Shown: positions 52,700-64,000 of the stretch, piece by piece | Layout: every line of letters begins with the position of its first letter | Position numbering within the stretch: the stretch's first letter is position 1 | Source: Toxotes chatareus | Lineage: Eukaryota > Chordata > Actinopteri > Toxotidae | DNA length: 64,000 nucleotides | Reading direction: 5' to 3' | Assembly: GCA_016801885.1 (NCBI GenBank) | Contig: CM028901.1 | Span: 12,767,283-12,831,282 of the forward strand | Translations under genes and position numbers: made by a program | Notes under the pieces: generated by a model | The model's input: the letters and a program-made list of their open reading frames with translations, nothing else | What the model was told of the DNA's origin: nothing | Databases searched by the model: none

Positions 52700-53320
52700 G
52701 GCTCAGGGCTTTCTGACTGGGAGGACAGCAGTTCAAGCATTGATATGAGTGGACGGCAGCAGTAGCAGCAGCTTCATTTTATTGTGTCTTTCTGGAGCAT
52801 AGGTGAGTTCAATTTCCTACAAATCACTTTCACTTTAATGTTGCCCTTGACGACAGACAGATAAACATCACGGTAACATTTCTCAGGGCTGTTTTCCTTT
52901 CACTAAAACTACGCCACAGTGGGCGGCGGCAAACTGCATGAATCTATCCTAAATTTGGACCTTTTAAGAAAAAAGCCACTGCAGCTTATTGAACTGCCTA
53001 CATGTCGACTTTATCCGACGACTATAGCATTTAGTAAAACGCCGTAGTCAGGTTGTATCACCTTTAACTGCCGCTGATAAAGGTGACGTTCACGTTAAAC
53101 TGACCTGGGGCTTGTAGAAACGTCAAGCTGATTATGAATCAGCGAGCCAGCTAAGGCTACGTAGCTAGCTAGCAACATGTCTGGGGTACATGTGCAGCTA
53201 CCGTTACCTAGCTGCAGTTTCGGGTTAAAACTACGACCTGTTTATTGGCTACATTTTTAGTTCACATGACGGCAATATTACTTTACCCATAACGCCACTC
53301 TGTACGACCTGCTGACTTAC

Positions 53321-53480
53321 CTCAAAACCTGACTTCTGACAACGAGACGTGTGTGAGAGAAGCCAGCAGGGTGGACCAGTCAGTGTGTTGCATCAGCGAC
53401 AGCGTCAGCTCTGCTATCGACTCACTGAGGACTCCAGGGGAAAGCAATCGAGTGTAGATCGCAGAGCCTGTGATTTTCGT
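53321..53480 (-). other. Probable non-coding first exon and promoter side of yars1
   Basis: A consensus donor (TTTTGAG|GTAAGTC, GT at 53320-53319) on the - strand pairs with the acceptor before 52716, just upstream of the yars1 ATG. The exon's upstream limit is not visible. The 53480-53990 stretch beyond shows no gene. Confidence 0.45.
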
Positions 53481-53993
53481 TGGAGTCAAATATTTACTGA
53501 AATGAACATGTTTTCCACGGCTGTCAGTGACAGGTAATTACCGTGAGCTTGACAAAAGTAGGTAGGTAGGACAAGTGTTATTCCCAAGTAGTTTGGGGTT
53601 TGAAAGTGCTATATGTTAGCATTAGTTTGATTCATCACAATAGACGCAGCATGCAAGCACAATATAATAAGTAAAATAATAAGGTTTTAAAATTTTCTCT
53701 ATCATTACCTTGAATAGAAAGCTCTGTTTATAAGCAGTTAACTCTCTCTTATTTAAATAGCACTCCTTGTTACAGCCCAGGATGTGTTATTACACTTTTA
53801 AGGCGCTGACACGGGTTCTTGAAAACAGGTAAAAGTCATCAGTTAAATGAAAGGTAATTGTGCCTGTATAATTAGAAAAAAAAAAAAAAAATACAGAGGG
53901 ACTGACAGCCCCTCTGCTTCCTGGGGACCCAGATTTCCAAACTATATCCCTGGAAATGGAGCAACGCTGATTCATTGCGTTCAAATAGCATGT

Positions 53994-53999
53994 TTTATT
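53994..53999 (-). terminator. Poly(A) signal of inip
   Basis: AATAAA on the - strand about 150 nt after the inip stop codon, implying a short 3' UTR. Confidence 0.5.
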
Positions 54000-54149
54000 C
54001 TGTCAGTGAGGTTAATTTGAATGTTTAAATCACCATTAGACTGATTACAAAACACCGGTCGCATATAACAGAAACAACATGACAGGTGTAAGGTGGCATG
54101 TGAGCTGTTGCCACTGTCCACTTGTCACTATGTGTCGGGACGTTCAGAG

Positions 54150-54461
54150 TCAAAAGTCCGGCTCCAGTCGGGGTAGCACCGGGAGGATGAGGTTCCCAAA
54201 CGACGAGTCCTGAGTGATGAAGAAGCCCGAGGAGTGGACGTGAGCGTGCTGAAGGGCGGCCTTCTGTTGGGCGGCGATGTGCTGCTGCTCCGCGCTGTCC
54301 CTCACTTCCTTCAGGCTCGGTCTGGACGACAGGGGGATGTTGGCCCCCGGGCTGTTCATGGACTGGCTCTGCAACAGCCGCCTCTTCTCCTTGTCCAGCT
54401 CCGCCAGGATGGCTACCCGGGTCTTGTTCTGAAAGCCTTGTCCTGGAGGGTTGGCAGCCAT
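54150..54461 (-). CDS. inip: SOSS complex subunit C (INIP), single-exon reading frame
   Basis: 103 residues, from MAANPPGQGFQNKTRVAILAE through AEQQHIAAQQKAALQHAH and FFITQDSSFGNLILPVL to PRLEPDF. It aligns end to end with the roughly 104-residue vertebrate INIP/SOSS-C that I remember. INIP binds INTS3 and a single-strand DNA-binding protein (NABP1/2) in the SOSS complex, which acts at DNA double-strand breaks. The ATG has a good context (GACATGG). The whole frame is one uninterrupted exon, whereas the human gene is, to my knowledge, multi-exonic, so this copy may be a retrogene or have lost its introns. The frame is intact with no stop or frameshift. A promoter-like ETS site lies about 200 nt upstream. 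No A-tail is visible at its 3' end. Confidence 0.95.
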   Translation of the reverse strand: MAANPPGQGFQNKTRVAILAELDKEKRRLLQSQSMNSPGANIPLSSRPSLKEVRDSAEQQHIAAQQKAALQHAHVHSSGFFITQDSSFGNLILPVLPRLEPDF

Positions 54462-54639
54462 GTCAGCTTAGCAGCGAGCGGAGTAAATGAAGGCTTCAGT
54501 CCATGAAGGAGATAAATGTCGCCGTTAACGTTGCTTGTTTACGTTATGTTGATAGTCAAGCTAACGTCGCCGTTGTGGACAGACTTGAAGCACGAAGACC
54601 CAGAATTAAGTGATAAAATGTTAGCGCTCCAACTCACCG

Positions 54640-54720
54640 CTGGATGCTAACAGAGCAAAACACTTCCGGCTTCAGCGTTCTGCCTTCAAAATAAAGGCGC
54701 ATAAGCTCCAAAGGAAGTCG
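54640..54720 (-). promoter_or_regulatory. Candidate inip promoter with ETS site
   Basis: CACTTCCGGC at 54661-54670 is a strong ETS/GABPA-type site of the kind found near housekeeping start sites. It lies 200 nt upstream of the inip ATG. A CAGCG|GTGAGT donor-like site on the - strand near 54640 could mark a 5' UTR exon. Confidence 0.4.
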
Positions 54721-55186
54721 TCACTGCGTTTACATGAACTCTTGTTTTGTGATCATCAAGCACAAATGCTAAAAAGCACCACAACACACCTATAACCTGT
54801 ACAGTGAAGACAATGAGAAACTAATAGGATATCGATTGCACTCCTCAATACAACGGAACTCAGAGTGGATCTGACAAATATGACAAATGTGATATATCCT
54901 CATGTTAAAAGGTTCAAGTAGAGAATGACATAATATAAAACATTCTTTCGTTGATGAGGCTTTTTAAATAGCTCTAAATAGTTTGTGGCACAACTTTAAG
55001 CTTATGTTTTAATTAGTTTTATTTTTTTTGCTTGTCAATGGTATTTAAAAGAATTGAACACTAGATGGCAGTGGTGTCCAATGAATAATACCCAGTGTAT
55101 CAATGGTTAGGAAAACCTGAAATATTGTAGATGTTTCAAGTAAAGACATGCTGACAGCTCATTCACAGTACACTTGTAAATTAGTG
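54720..55186. other. Intergenic region between inip and mfsd2a
   Basis: AT-rich, with no gene. A CACTAGATGGCAGTGG segment at about 55061 resembles a CTCF core. Confidence 0.5.
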
Positions 55187-56950
55187 TTTATTAACAACAT
55201 CTTTTTCAGTCTCAACACCTTTTCCTTAAATAACTACAGTACAATGTACAAGGGTTCATTTCATTCACAGCCACAAATATTAAGGATATTTACAGGTTTA
55301 CATACAATATATACATATGCACAGGAGGCATGTACACAAGGCTTGTGTGCGTCCCTGTGGGATTAAAGCTCACACATTTGGCTACAGCCTCAAGAGTCAT
55401 GAGGGAAGTTCACAGGGTCATGAAAGACACAATGCTGACAAAATAAAACAAGATGAGATTTACAGGATGTACAATTATAACAGGGTTTGTGGGTGATAAT
55501 GGCACCATGTTGGCACATACAGTATCCAGTACGAGGGATATAAGGAGCATCTTATGAGAAAAAAAAAAAATTCAAAAAAAGAATAAAGTCAATGAATATT
55601 AACATTTTCATATCCAAAAGTCAGTTGTCAGAAACAACATGTTGAAGTTGTAATAGTATGTATAACATATGACACTGTGTGTACACATTTCCATATGAAC
55701 AGATATGAAATATGCCAATTCTCATTATAATGACAGGGACTGAGATGATCACAAAGCATCCCTGTGGTTTCATCAGTAAACACACATTTATATACATACA
55801 CAAAAAAGGGGGTACTACAACAAGTTATTCCCCATCTTCCAATCTTCTTTATACAATTAATGCTTCCCTTTTTGAATGCATATGGAGAAAAGACAGTAGC
55901 AATGGAAACATGCATTAAAAGGCGTGTAAATGTTTTAAAATTTGACTCCTATTCTTAATTTAGTTGGAATAACCTTACCGGCTTTAAATACTTTTAAATA
56001 CTGCAAGAAACGTTCCAGCGAACAATTCATAAACTGTCAAATCAAAGCTAATAAATATTTAAATAATGATATGACTAAATTAGTACCGGCTGTAATCACT
56101 GTTTTGCTCAATGTTAAGGAAATGAAAGCATTCAGAAAAAAAGAAGCTTTTCCACAGTAGCTGTTCAATAAATGAAATGTAAATAACAGAACTGCTGGAT
56201 AGACATTGCAGTCATGTGTGCAAACTAAATGCTTTTACTAATGTAGTGGTTTCAGTGTTGTTGTGTGGAAGTCAGATGAGCCAGAGCAAAGCTGTTACTG
56301 TCTGACCATTATTTCAAAAAAAGCATGTGGGATGGGAATGAGATGGAAACTGGCTGACTGGTTTCTGTAAACTATGAGGAGAAACAGTATAATTACACAA
56401 GAAAACATTTAAACATGTTCAAAATACACAACAAGTCAATGACTCAGGACTGACACAAGTATCAGTTTTGGATTTTTAACCCCAAAACAGGGCTGAGATT
56501 AAGGCGTCATCGCTGTTTGTTCAAGTTTCTTACAATGTTTACATCTCTTAGCTATGAAGTTGTTGTAACGCAGTGCTCAAGGTCATTAATGTTGGTTGTT
56601 ACATGTAAGAGGATGCAAACTGTTCAGTTCCAGCGAGTAGCACCAATAATGGCAACACCGACAAAGCACAATCACCATCATGGTTTTGTGCAGTTTAAAC
56701 TGAGGTTCGAGACCAACCTTTAAAAAACGTTTCGTCCACCGTACTCAGAAGTTGTACGATATACAAAAAGTAAGGCTTTTGAGATCAGACTGAACAAAAG
56801 CATAAAAGTAAATTTCATGACGTGGAACAGCAGCAGTGTGATTGGACAAGGCAATGTCTGTATGATCCAACAGGCCCAAGTCTGTTGGTCCTGCCCCAGT
56901 GCAAAATGCCAGTCGATCACCCCATTGGTCCGTGGGTCTTCTAAAACGTC
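55187..56950 (-). other. 3' UTR of mfsd2a
   Basis: About 1.7 kb of AT-rich non-coding sequence after the mfsd2a stop, ending near an AATAAA on the - strand at 55187-55192. Small open frames in it lack coding character. Confidence 0.5.
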
Positions 56951-59900
56951 CTAGACCACGTTGGCCAGCTCTGTCGAGTCTGTTTCTGAATCGGTCTCGT
57001 TTTCCCTGCAAGAAAGCAAGAGTGTCTTCAGTTGGAGGATTTGCTTCTCAGGCACATAAAGTAGAGTAGAGGGTTTCAGTTTGCAGCCTTACCTCTGTTC
57101 CTGTAGAAGTTTGCGGTTGCCTTGCCTCCTCTCCTCATCGATCGGATAAGAGTACAAAATGAAAAGGCCGATAATGATAAGGGCTATGGGGGCGGCAGAC
57201 ACTAGCAGTTTCAAGGTTAAATGCACTTCCTGTGGTTGAGAGCAGCCTCTACTGATGTAGCCTGCAAAACTAAAAAGACAAAGAAAAAAAGACAGAGAAT
57301 TATGAAGCTGAAAACATAAGTATTTCACATCCTACTGCAGTGCAGAGCTTTAATGTTCCATAGAAACATAGACTATCAAAATCTATTTTTTGGTAAAGCC
57401 AAGATCTTGATATTAAGGTAAAATCGCTGATCAAAGGCCATCGCTGCAGAAAAGTCAGTCATATGATGCGTGCAGACATCACACGCACACTACAGCCTTA
57501 CTGAACTTAATCAAATGAAAGCAAAAGGAATTCCTTGCTTTGATGTGGGATTTGGGTGCTGGGAGATTTGGATTAGTCTCATTCTGACTTTTTTTTTTAC
57601 TGTGCCCCAGTATACTGGATTTTTTAAAAAAGACTAAATGCCCTACAAAATGTTTACAATATAGGTTGTGTGTGTGTGTGTGTGTTCACGCAGGTACTTA
57701 CTCTAAACTGAGAGTGGAGATTCCCAGGGAGACTCCAGAGGCGAACTTGGTGAAGAAAACGTAGAAGGAATAAAACAGAGCTTCGTGGCCGGTGGAGTTA
57801 GGGTTCTGCACTTGGAAGTCGTCGACAGCATCAGGCAACATGGACCTGAGAGAACAAGTTAGAGTCAGAATTGGTTTTACAACCTACACACCTGATGATA
57901 CTCACTGTCAAAGCCAGCCCCGGGGCAGCAGCGGGACTTACCAGGGCAGCAGGAAGGCCGCGGCCACTCCGACCCCAGAAGCAAAGGAGACAATGTAGGT
58001 AACAATCAGGTTACTCTTCAGACACACCACCAGGATCATGAAGGGAACCACAGCCTGGGGAAAAAAAAAAAAACAGAAGTATATTAGACCACTAAAACAC
58101 ATTAGATTGGGTGTCCTTCAGAGGTTTCCTTCCCAAAACAAATTCTCACACTTAATTCCTGTCAATCTTACTTCTTAGAAGTGGTGTTCAGATTTGACTG
58201 TGGGCCTTACCAAGGTGCCAGCATAAACCGCAGTCTTTTTCCCAAAGCGAGTGAGGAACCACTGCCAGAAGGGGATGGCCAGGGTAGCGGAAAGCTGTGA
58301 GGGGGAAAAAAAGAAAAAAAAACCCATTCCTATTAATTTTGGTAAACCAGCTGTTTTGTTTTTCACACTGAAACACTGGAAACTGAAACAAACTCCAGTA
58401 AATTCCACAAAAGGCCCCTCATGACAGGTTAGTGTGATTTTGAAGAAGCAAGAAGCGGGATCATCCTCTGTGTCCGGTTGCGTAACAGTAAAGCAGAAAG
58501 ACATTAGGTGCATTCTCAAAATGCTTCAACTTCCACTTCAGACGAAGCGTGGTGAGGCAGAAGCACCCCTGACCTCTCATATCTGCCAAACACAGCAGTG
58601 ACGGTGGAAGATAACACGGCTTCCACGGCTCTTCCCAAAACAAATCTGAGCTCAATGTGATGCAAAATTCCACAGGGGTCATCCTAACAACTCTACAGGG
58701 GGGCGGAGGGCTCATGTAGATCAGGATGACCTCTGACCCCTCAGTGTTTGACTAAGGTAAAGATAACGCAAAGCATCGGCACAACCGTGTTTTTCCACCA
58801 CTTTTTCTTATGGATATGAGTGAAACTCTAACCTGAGAGATAAACTGATCTGCATCACTGCCTGGTCCATCTCTGTAACGATGACAGTGGTCTGTGGCAA
58901 CTGTTGTGTGTTTTATGAGGTTTCATCAAATCAAATCAGGCTTTAGTGTCACTACATACTACTACTACTACATACAACTGCAGTGCAGACAAAATGAGAG
59001 CATTTCTGGGATCAGAGTGAAGGTCAACATAAAAAAAAAAATTGTAATGATAAATACTAGATAAGTACAAAGAAAAAGAAAACAAACACACTCAAACCCC
59101 CTCCCCCAAAATATATTGCAAGACGCCCATTGTACAAGAATTGTTCAGTGATGTCCATAGCAGCAAAAAATCATAATTATGAGCACACACACACACACAC
59201 ACACCACAATTTCATTTCCTTCCCGTTTGCACATACAAGATTATTTTTTTGCTGTGGTGTAACAGCAATATGTATGCCCTTGAACTGAGTCTTCAAAACC
59301 ACCACTTCCCTGTAACACCCAACAGCTTTATCAGTCTTCTTCGAAATAAAATGTCTTTATCCGTTTATGCATCTTCAGCTTTATCTTTATTCACAGAACT
59401 CATAAAGCAGGTTTTCCACTACTGCGTGGTTCCTGCAAAATGAATCTAGGGAGCACAACACGACTACTCCTCTCGCACAAACACTCTCCAGCCCTTGAAA
59501 GTGTGCTAATATGCTGTGCAGCATTGAGACTGGAGAAAAATGTGCCGTACAGCATGCTTTCTGCAACGTGCCTCACACTGGCAAAAAAGGGAGCACACAA
59601 GGCTCTTTTTGTTTGTTGGTATTTGATGAACTCCCCACCGCTCTCACACAACGTTTTGTTACATTTGACCATTATCGTTTCCATCCTCTAACTGGCAACC
59701 AGTTTGGGTTACGTGACCTTATATAATGCCTGTTAGTTTGATTTGTGTCACTTATCTTTGTTCAAATGAGAGCTGAGCCTCTCAGATTAGTCTGCCATCT
59801 CATCAAATTACCAAGGGTGAGGATTAGGATCTCTTAGTGCTGATTAAGTGCTACAGTACCCACATAAGGAGCAGTTTCTCTGAAAGCTCACATTGTTGAG

Positions 59901-62819
59901 GCCTCTAAAAAGTCATTCCACTAAATAAATGTACTTTTAAAAAGGTCAGTGCCTTGGCTCCATAATCCTTTCCATAAAGTAAAGGATCAAAGCATGTAAT
60001 CTTTTCAACCTCTTTAACCTGTACTTTCTCACCCCGTACAGTTCTGCTGTGAGTGCTACAGTAGGCACATCTTTGGATTAATTAGGATTAATACCTGTCG
60101 GGGACTGAAAGCTGAGCGATTCTTTGATATGTGAAAATTCCTCTTGGGATGCATGTTTATGTAAAAAGGGGGCAATGACATGAAAGGAGAGGCAAATGTG
60201 GCTCCTTTACTGTCTGTGAGAATGTGATGCCATTCAGGCAGAGCAATGAAGAGTCGACACACATCATGGAAATGGGCAGCCAGGAGACACTGCTTTCTAA
60301 CCCAGCACAGAGTGGCTTTGTAACTGGAGACAATTTATGTGTTCGCCCCTGGGACCGAAGCTTTTGTCTGCACTCTGAAACTAATGGCTTAACTTATTCC
60401 ACACAAATGGGACGCCCAAGGTTTCAGATGATGTGAGAAATGCAGTCATTGCTGTGGGAACAGCACACCTATCTCTGTGTGTCTGAAAATGCCACCTGTA
60501 GGTGTGTGTGTGTGTGCTCACCATGATGACCAGCAGAATATTCTGGAAGTCGTTCCTAAAGCCCAGCGTGGTGCTGCAGAATAGAGCGAAGTTTCCCTCC
60601 AGGAGCTGTGGGACGAAGCACACAGACACACTCAGTCAACTTTTACCACCTGTACACACAAATATACAAACACAAACACACCTTGGGCCAACCTCGCAGC
60701 CGCCAAGTAAACTCTGGCAGGTAGCACAAACCAGCCAGAGACTCCCAACATTTAACATCAGAGAAACTGGTTGAACTCAGTAACCAAAAAAACAAACATT
60801 GGGCAGACACAGAGAGTGAGATTGAAGACTGTGATTGACATACATAGATTAAATCCATAGGAAATGTATGTGTCTATGTGTGTCTCTTTACGCACCATGA
60901 AAGCCAATGAGGTAAACAGGAAGACCATGACCAGTTTGGCGTATGGTCCGTGTCCCATCACCAGCCTAATTCCCTGGAAGAAAGACATGGGCTCTGACCT
61001 GGGATGAAAAGACTCTGAAAGGAGGAAAAATGGGAAAAAATTAACAAAGATGCCAAACAAAGCAAAAGTTGCCAAAGCAAAACATGACACTCACTTCCTT
61101 CTTTCATTCCTACTAACAGGAAGGTTTTTGGTTCATGTTACATGAGCATCTGCCTTTCAGTCTCATCATTTACTGGACAATATACAACTTATTTTTGAAT
61201 TTTTTTTTCTCCACTCATTTTAGTTTTGAATGAAAGCTTATACGAGGCAACGGAAGGAGTAGAGATTGATGCTTTTTACCTTTTTGCTCTCTCACACCAA
61301 AGAAAAGGATAAGAGCACAAAGGACGTAGATCGAGCAGATGATACCGGAGGCAATCATGTAGGCCTTTCTCTGTATAAGGAGAATGAGAGCAGAGGAGAA
61401 GGACAGTTAGCAAACACAATTTGTATCTCAGATCTTTCTTTAGCCTTACTCATCAGTCCATGTTGTTTGAACAGTTAATCTGTTATTAACCATCACTGTC
61501 AAACATATGACATGTAAATAAATGTGTTTACCGTGTGCTCCAGGGAAATGACAGGTGCAGAGTCATTGAGTCCAACAGACTTGGCTGAGATGTTCAGGTC
61601 CGCCACAATGTCACCGGGTCCTGGGAGGCAGGGCGCGTTGGCCATGCCTACTATCTGCCCTTGGATAGCTGTACCAAGCACAGTGCCCAGAACCTCCACC
61701 GTCATCCCTGATTGGAAGAAACATTGGAGATGTTTAGTCACTGAGGAAGTGACACGGTTAATATCTTATATAAATATAATATCTTTTTTTTTTTTAGTGA
61801 GGAGATTCATTTAGAAAATAATCATTTTACATGTCGACTGCGATACTCACTGTATGCAGTGGCTGAGTCTCTCTCTTTCTGCTCTGAGCTGATGAACATG
61901 GTGAGGGCAGAGTATGGCACGTGGAAGCACTGATGGTGAAGAAAAAAAAAAAGTGAGAAAAAATTAATGCAGCTCTTTGGTTCACTTTTGGTGAAGCAGA
62001 GAAATCAAAACAAGTTAAAACAACTGTTTGACATTATGAGAAATTTCTTTATTTGTGTTCTAGCAGAGAGATGAATGAGCTGACGGACACCACTCTCATG
62101 TCTGTACGGTAAATATGAAGCAATCATCAGTTAGCTTAGCTTTGCACAAAGACTGGAAACAGTGAGAAGCCGCTGGCCTGGCTCTGTCCAGGGGTAACAA
62201 AGTCTGTTTAGCAGTACCCCTCAAACTCACTAATTAACACACTGCATATGCTTTGTTTATATCTGTATATTCTTTATAAAAGTCTGGCACATAACCCTTA
62301 GTAAAAAGGGCAAATTGTTGTTTTTACCCTTTAGTTTTTGTACATTACAACAAGAAATAAAGTGTTAATTAGTGAACTTTGGATGTGCTGGTGCGTGGAC
62401 CTTGTTACCTTTGCACAGAGCCAGTTGAGCTGTTTCCTCCTGTTTCCAGTCTTTGTGCTAAGCTAAGCTAACCTTCTCCTGCCTATTATGAAATGAAATT
62501 ATTTCCTGACAAAATGTTATCATGATGTTATGCATATTTAATTTTAAAAGAAGGAGTCACTGTGGGAGTGAGAGGATGTAGATGGTGTAAATCGTATTGT
62601 GAAATCAAAACATTTCTATGACCTTGGATTGCACATATGGAACAAGTGAATGTTCACTGAGAGCTGTGTCTGTGTGATCTGTGTCAGGTACTCACAGTTT
62701 GGAGGCTCTGGAAGAGGCAGTAGAAGAAAAGGTACCAGATGACTTTGCCATCCTCAAAGGGAGGAACATACCATATGAGGAAATAGGAAATAACAGCCAG
62801 AGGGGTTGAGAGCAGGATC
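56951..62819 (-). CDS. mfsd2a: Sodium-dependent LPC symporter MFSD2A (5' part outside window)
   Basis: Major facilitator membrane transporter that moves lysophosphatidylcholine carrying DHA, notably at the blood-brain barrier. Eleven coding exons, all GT-AG: 62819-62696, 61929-61851, 61707-61532, 61370-61280, 61014-60896, 60605-60522, 58294-58211, 58054-57942, 57845-57702, 57269-57093 and 57005-56951, giving 414 residues to the stop. Matches to the family: ILLSTPLAVISYFLIWYVP, CFHVPYSALTMFIS, MTVEVLGTVLGTAIQGQIVG, GVREQ, FTSLAFM, QWFLTRFGKKTAVY, FLLPWSMLPD, FTKFASGVSLGISTLSLDFAG (split here by splicing), YPIDEERR and the tail SETDSTELA. The Lys in FTKFASG corresponds to the functional transmembrane-11 lysine. 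The extracellular loop after QIVG carries two N-glycosylation sequons (NIS, NDS). About 120 N-terminal residues (early membrane segments) are missing because the gene runs off the right edge. Teleosts have two copies; I cannot tell mfsd2aa from mfsd2ab. Confidence 0.96.
57667..57684 (+). repeat. (GT)n microsatellite in an mfsd2a intron
   Basis: Short pure GT run close to the donor of the exon at 57702-57845. Confidence 0.9.
58925..59100. repeat. Possible degraded LINE 3'-end fragment
   Basis: A GGCTTTAGTGTCACTACATAC-like string, (ACT)n, an ACAAAATGAGA string and then A-rich sequence recall the 3' tails of fish LINEs, which end with a TTTATTGTCA...AATGAAAT pattern. The fragment is very degraded and the assignment is weak. 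Confidence 0.3.
59183..59204 (+). repeat. (CA)n microsatellite
   Basis: Pure CA run inside the largest mfsd2a intron. Confidence 0.92.
62130..62472 (+). mobile_element. Fold-back (long inverted repeat) element in mfsd2a intron
   Basis: The left arm (62130-62240) begins GTTAGCTTAGCTTTGCACAA. The right arm (62362-62472), read in reverse complement, begins GTTAGCTTAGCTTAGCACAA. The arms match over about 111 nt: AAGACTGGAAACAG, TGGCTCTGT, GGTAACAA and CACTAATTAACAC occur in order in both. They enclose a 121-nt centre. No ORF is present, so it is non-autonomous. I recall near-identical sequence as a very common teleost interspersed repeat. The typical left flank (CCACTCTCATGTCTGTACGGTA and neighbours, from about 62030) is present. 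The right flank is cut short. Confidence 0.85.
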
Positions 62820-64000
62820 CTACACATGGACAGGAGGGAGAGGGGAGAGAGGAACGAGGAGAAGGTAAACAACAACAACAACAACATCAGTGGATGAAAA
62901 AGTGATTCCACTCGAGCGTGAAACACTCTCACTTTGTAAACAATAATGAAAAGAGGGGCCACTCGTTACATAACAAATTGTGGCCCTTTGAGTGTCTTTC
63001 ATTCAGTCTATGCCAACTTTTCCCTCAGCGAAGTTTCACATGAGTTTAGTTACCTCATTTTTTTCTCACTGTTTACACTGTTTTCACATTAGCAGGGACA
63101 CAATGTTCCCAGTGTTCACGTGCACTGAACAGGTAAAGCTTGTATATGGGTGGTTCAGAGGGTTATGATAGGACATGACATTGGGGAATGTTGCTTAACA
63201 AAGCCAAACTTGTTAGCATCAGCACAGCTTTTGTCACATAAATGATGTTCAGGGAGGTGGTTATCCCATGTGTGAGAAAGGGTTTGCAGTGCTCATTTGA
63301 ATAAGAACATGTTTAACTTTTGCAAGCACATTCCGTACCATCCTGTACTCTGCCTCCACCTTTTCCTTACATGTCTAACATCCTGTAAATTCACACCGTG
63401 ACGTCATTTTACGTGGAAAAAACAGCAGAAATCCTGTGGGAGTGGAATTCCTTTGGTCATCTCCGACCCTCTATTCGACTTCCTCTTCTGGTCACATGCT
63501 CTCATCTGACTCTAAGAGTGACTGCACCACCGGAAGCTGGGAGAAACTGGCTTGTCCATCTATTCATGGGTGATTCATCCTTATCAGAAAGGATATGAAC
63601 TCATGGCGTGTAAGACAATGGATTACAACCAACAGCATGCATGCGCATGTGGTATAAATGCCTGTGTCATATAAGTGATGCAACTTTCTTGCCATGGTAC
63701 CAGCTACCATTCGGCCAAAGAGCTGAGAAAGGGAGCAGCTTCACGGCAGACTCACTGATACTCAACTTAATTCTATTTGCAGCCAAACTTCCATGAACTG
63801 TATTATCTCTCAAGGAAGAAGTGTCAGGAGGAGCCGCATTCAGCGGGCTCCCTCGTCCATGTGATGTGATTAACTGTACACTTGGAAAAGTGGAAAGTTA
63901 CTGTGGGAGTGTACTCAGCATTGGCACGCAAGTTAAAGCAGATGCTTTTATCTAAAGATGACAGTACATGTAGGAATTTTTTAAGCTAATTTCCTGTGTG
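62820..64000 (-). other. 5' intron of mfsd2a, running off the window
   Basis: Upstream of the exon at 62819 I find no segment on the - strand that encodes the expected early transmembrane helices, or the conserved stretch just before the ILLSTPLAV segment. The rest of the window is therefore read as intron. A (CAA)n stretch lies at about 62866-62885. Confidence 0.65.

Larger units (their letters stand above)
58295..60521 (-). other. Largest complete mfsd2a intron in the window
   Basis: No exon-like frame is seen inside. It contains the ACT-rich/A-rich fragment at 58925-59100 and a CA tract at 59183-59204. Confidence 0.7.

Noticed and set aside
62820..64000. N-terminal mfsd2a exons
   Set aside because: No - strand segment encodes the expected early membrane helices with splice sites. 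These exons must lie beyond the right edge.

Overview
The window is vertebrate nuclear DNA, almost certainly from a ray-finned (teleost) fish. Five protein-coding genes can be rebuilt with GT-AG introns and matching phases. Their proteins agree with vertebrate families, and long introns are full of (CA)n/(GT)n microsatellites. Two dispersed repeat families that I associate with percomorph fish genomes are also present. There is no sign of bacterial or viral coding organisation.

Layout from left to right. (1) Positions 1 to about 215 look like the 3' end of a + strand transcript; by human synteny this could be rbbp4. (2) A syncoilin-like intermediate filament gene (sync) lies on the - strand at 765-3468 in five coding exons. 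(3) About 12 kb of non-coding DNA follows. (4) A Nance-Horan-like gene, NHSL3/KIAA1522, lies on the + strand. It has three alternative first coding exons (16728, 24809 and 39595) that splice to a shared set of eight exons (41386-47465), including one 3.5 kb exon. (5) Cytoplasmic tyrosyl-tRNA synthetase (yars1) lies on the - strand at 49567-52699, complete in 13 coding exons. (6) A SOSS complex subunit C gene (inip) lies on the - strand at 54150-54461, with its whole reading frame in one exon. (7) The lysophosphatidylcholine transporter gene mfsd2a lies on the - strand at 56951-62819. Eleven coding exons, including the C-terminus, are present. The N-terminal exons lie beyond the right edge.

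The order sync(-), NHSL3(+), yars1(-) matches my recollection of human 1p35. The inip and mfsd2a neighbours do not match that human neighbourhood. The genes do not form a pathway: they are a cytoskeletal filament protein, an actin/WAVE-linked scaffold, an aminoacyl-tRNA synthetase, a DNA-repair subunit and a lipid transporter.

I found no convincing new biological system. The most useful second looks are: the three phase-matched first exons of NHSL3; a perfect 17-bp hairpin 13 nt past the donor of its last intron; a four-codon upstream ORF ending two bases before one NHSL3 start codon; a stop-free, frame-preserving, A-rich intron in sync; the intronless inip; and a fold-back repeat with 111-nt arms inside an mfsd2a intron.
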